A stretch of DNA of 8,901 bases from the NCBI GenBank assembly GCA_030620915.1, contig JAUXIR010000042.1, positions 1 through 8,901 of the forward strand, written 5' to 3'. This stretch comes from Geopsychrobacter sp. (GTDB taxonomy: Bacteria > Desulfobacterota > Desulfuromonadia > Desulfuromonadales > Geopsychrobacteraceae). Shown piece after piece: positions 6,869-8,901 of the stretch. The number at the start of each line of letters is the position of its first letter. Position 1 is the first letter of the stretch. The notes beneath the pieces are model-generated. The model saw only the letters and a program-made list of their open reading frames with translations. It made no database searches and had not been told where the DNA came from. Both the position numbers and the translations under genes were made by a program.

Positions 6869-8185
6869 ATGCAGAAAACTCAGTTAAATGTAGGTCTTCT
6901 CGGTTTCGGTACCATTGGGACCGGGGTCGTGAAGGTTTTTCAGAAAAATGCAGAACTGATCCGTCAGCGCACCGGTGTTGAACTGCGGTTGGCCCGGATT
7001 GTCGATCTCGATATCACCACCGATCGTGGCGTTACTCTGCCAGATAGCGTCCTGACCACCGATGCCGACGCGGTCCTGACCGATCCGAATATCGATATTG
7101 TTATCGAACTGATTGGTGGCTACAAGCCGGCCCTGCAGTTTATTTTAAAGGCGATAGCAAACGGTAAACATATTGTGACCGCAAATAAGGCCTTGATGGC
7201 GGTGCATGGGCAGGAGATCATCGAAGCCGCCAGTCGGGCCAAGGTCGATGTTCTGTTTGAGGCTGCGGTCGCCGGTGGCATTCCGGTGATCTCGGCGATC
7301 AAGGAGAACCTCTGTGCCAATCGTTTCTCGACAGTACTGGGAATTCTGAACGGCACCAGCAATTTCATCCTGACCAAGATGACCAACGAGGGGAGCGATT
7401 TTGCTCCGGTACTGGCCGAGGCGCAGGAACTTGGTTACGCAGAGGCTGATCCAACCTTCGATGTTGAAGGGGTCGACACCGCGCATAAGATTGCCCTGTT
7501 GTCAGCGCTCTGTTTCGGCACGCGGATCGATTTTAATCAGATCTACACCGAGGGGATCACCAAGATCACTGCGGTCGATATCGATTTTGCGACCCAGATG
7601 GGCTATAAGATCAAGCTGCTGGCGATCGGTAAGCAATGTGACGGCGCGGTTGAGGTCCGGGTTCATCCGACCATGATCCCTAAAAGCTATCAGCTTGCCG
7701 AGGTCGATGGCGTATTCAATGCGGTTCGCTTGTCGGGTGACTTTCTCGGGCCGGCTATGCTTTACGGCAGCGGGGCCGGGATGGCGGCAACTGCCAGCGC
7801 GGTGATGGGCGACGTGATGTCGATCGGCCGCAGCATCTGTTCGGGCGCCATCGGTCGTACCCCTATTATGGGATACTGTCAGGATCAGATTGTTGATCAG
7901 CCACTCCGCCCGATGAGTGAGATCAGCAGTCACTACTATCTGCGCTTTACCACGGTTGATTGTACCGGGGTGCTGGCTCAGATCTCGACAATCCTTGGTC
8001 GGCATGACATCAGCATCCAGTCAATGATTCAACCTGAGAGCCATGCCGCCGATTCGGTGCCGATTGTTTTGATGACCCATGAGGCCAAGGAGGCAGATAT
8101 TACCAATGCCTTGCGGGAGATCGATCTGTTGTCGATCGTTCAGCAGCCGACCTGTCTCATCCGGGTTGAGCACGATCTCGACTGA
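6869..8185 (+). CDS. hom: Homoserine dehydrogenase with C-terminal ACT domain
   Basis: Reduces aspartate 4-semialdehyde to homoserine with NAD(P)H, the branch point to threonine and methionine. The 438-residue length is typical of the monofunctional form. The Rossmann nucleotide site is G-L-L-G-F-G-T-I-G-T-G (9-19). V-T-A-N-K-A-L (103-109) and F-E-A-A-V-A-G-G-I-P (130-139) follow, then the catalytic core with G-I-L-N-G-T-S-N-F-I-L-T (158-169) and A-D-P-T-F-D-V-E-G-x-D-T-A-H-K207. The ACT domain (about 355-430) starts Y-Y-L-R-F-T-T-V-D and includes D-C-T-G-V-L-A-Q-I, which suggests allosteric feedback, by threonine in known family members. An ATG at 6848 would add seven residues. nusB ends 39 nt upstream, so co-transcription is possible. 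A strong terminator follows. Confidence 0.97.
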   Translation: MQKTQLNVGLLGFGTIGTGVVKVFQKNAELIRQRTGVELRLARIVDLDITTDRGVTLPDSVLTTDADAVLTDPNIDIVIELIGGYKPALQFILKAIANGKHIVTANKALMAVHGQEIIEAASRAKVDVLFEAAVAGGIPVISAIKENLCANRFSTVLGILNGTSNFILTKMTNEGSDFAPVLAEAQELGYAEADPTFDVEGVDTAHKIALLSALCFGTRIDFNQIYTEGITKITAVDIDFATQMGYKIKLLAIGKQCDGAVEVRVHPTMIPKSYQLAEVDGVFNAVRLSGDFLGPAMLYGSGAGMAATASAVMGDVMSIGRSICSGAIGRTPIMGYCQDQIVDQPLRPMSEISSHYYLRFTTVDCTGVLAQISTILGRHDISIQSMIQPESHAADSVPIVLMTHEAKEADITNALREIDLLSIVQQPTCLIRVEHDLD

Positions 8186-8207
8186 TTTTACGCGCGTGAA
8201 ATATAGC

Positions 8208-8251
8208 AAAAAAAGGGAAATCTCCTTGATTAAGGAGATTTCCCTTTTTTT
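8208..8251. terminator. Bidirectional Rho-independent terminator between convergent genes
   Basis: A perfect 20-bp inverted repeat (8208-8227 with 8232-8251) surrounds a 4-nt GATT loop. The outer 7 bp are A7/T7, so a U tract follows the GC-containing stem in transcripts of either strand. It starts 22 nt after the hom stop and ends 11 nt from the stop of the minus-strand ligase gene, so it serves both. Confidence 0.93.
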
Positions 8252-8262
8252 ATTGCAGTTCG

Positions 8263-8901
8263 TTAGTCTTCTGCCGAAATTGATGGTTGCAGGACGTAGC
8301 GTTTGATTTTTCGGGTTGTGGTTTTGGGGAATTCATCCTCGCGCAGGCTGAATTTTTTCACGCGTTTATAGTCGGCGAGGTCCTTGCCGTATTTCATGAC
8401 TTCCTGGCGAATCAGTAACTCGACCCCCTTGGGGGAGAGCGGCCCCTTATTCTGGCGCTGTTGGAAATCGAAGAGCGCTTCTTCGCAAGGGAAGATACTC
8501 GCATAGACCTCTTCGGCCGTGTGGTTGACCTTGTGGCCATAGACGACGATTTCAGCAATAAACGGACTGTTTAACAGCTGGTTTTCGACCTCTTCCGGGT
8601 AGACGTTCTTGCCGTTTGGGGTGACTATCAGATTTTTGAGCCGACCACAGATCGATAGCAACCCCGCCTCATCGATCTTACCCAGATCACCGGTGCTGTA
8701 CCAGCCACCCTGAAGGACTTCATTGGTCGCCTGCTCGTTTTTGTAGTATCCGAGCATCACATTCGGCCCACGGACCTGGATCTCTCCGGCACCTTCGTCG
8801 TTTGGGTTGTCTACCCTTATATCGACCCTCTCCATCGGCAAGCCAACGGTCCCGGCCTTGCGGCAGTCAGGTGTCTCGGCGGCGATGACTGGTGAAGTTT
8901 C
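8263..8901 (-). CDS. Acyl-CoA synthetase-like AMP-binding (acyl-adenylate-forming) enzyme, C-terminal part only
   Basis: Predicted to activate a carboxylic acid, probably a fatty acid, with ATP to an acyl-AMP and then an acyl-CoA. Only the last 212 codons are in the window. The frame stays open to the edge, so the true start lies beyond 8901; the TTG at 8841 and the ATG at 8835 are internal. The visible part begins E-T-S-P-V, the end of the family Y-G-L-T-E-T-S motif. It continues with A-G-T-V-G-L-P, the GGWYSTGDLG motif (65-74) with the ATP-ribose Asp, and GRLKNLIVTPNGKNVYPEEVE (86-106), the hinge before the C-terminal subdomain. It ends with FPKTTTRKIKRY (191-202), whose K198 is the likely catalytic lysine. 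The insert at about 135-180 is longer than in compact acyl-CoA ligases. Substrate specificity cannot be told from this fragment. Confidence 0.9.
   Translation of the reverse strand, partial: ETSPVIAAETPDCRKAGTVGLPMERVDIRVDNPNDEGAGEIQVRGPNVMLGYYKNEQATNEVLQGGWYSTGDLGKIDEAGLLSICGRLKNLIVTPNGKNVYPEEVENQLLNSPFIAEIVVYGHKVNHTAEEVYASIFPCEEALFDFQQRQNKGPLSPKGVELLIRQEVMKYGKDLADYKRVKKFSLREDEFPKTTTRKIKRYVLQPSISAED

Noticed and set aside
8263..8841. Complete 192-residue minus-strand protein starting at TTG 8841
   Set aside because: The frame continues without a stop to the window edge and encodes the conserved E-T-S-P-V and A-G-T-V-G segments, so the TTG is internal to a longer ligase.

Overview
The window is a compact, moderately GC-rich bacterial housekeeping block. 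Nine complete genes lie head to tail on the + strand: rpiB, glyA, a dCMP deaminase gene, nrdR, ribD, ribE, ribBA, ribH and nusB, followed by a tenth, hom. They converge on the 3' part of an acyl-AMP-forming ligase gene on the - strand that runs off the right edge. From memory, this order resembles Desulfuromonadota (Geobacter/Desulfuromonas/Pelobacter-type Deltaproteobacteria). That placement is an inference from gene order and protein style, not a database result.

Layout. Bases 1-476 hold rpiB (pentose phosphate isomerisation), followed by a strong hairpin. Bases 556-2732 hold glyA, the dCMP deaminase gene and nrdR, with 9-nt and overlapping (ATGA) junctions. These three connect one-carbon supply, dUMP supply and control of ribonucleotide reductase. 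A terminator-like hairpin separates nrdR from ribD. Bases 2822-6346 encode a full set of the four dedicated riboflavin proteins: RibD (deaminase/reductase), RibE (riboflavin synthase), RibBA (DHBP synthase plus GTP cyclohydrolase II) and RibH (lumazine synthase). Together they convert GTP and ribulose 5-phosphate to riboflavin, apart from the dephosphorylation step, which general phosphatases usually supply. nusB (transcription antitermination) follows 9 nt after ribH, a common pairing because ribH-nusB is a conserved neighbourhood. hom (homoserine dehydrogenase with a C-terminal ACT domain) follows and ends at a perfect 20-bp hairpin with A and T tracts that can stop transcription from both sides. 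Bases 8263-8901 are the C-terminal 212 codons of a long-chain acyl-CoA synthetase-like AMP-binding enzyme.

RpiB interconverts ribose 5-phosphate and ribulose 5-phosphate, and the latter is a RibBA substrate, so the block has a loose pentose/nucleotide/cofactor theme. No mobile element, CRISPR array, tRNA or rRNA is visible. I see no previously undescribed system. The main point for a second look is in the DHBP-synthase half of RibBA, where the histidine expected as a metal ligand is glutamine (Q143). Smaller points are a terminator-like hairpin placed so close to ribD that no promoter fits after it, the lack of an FMN riboswitch, and an excess of the palindrome CGATCG.
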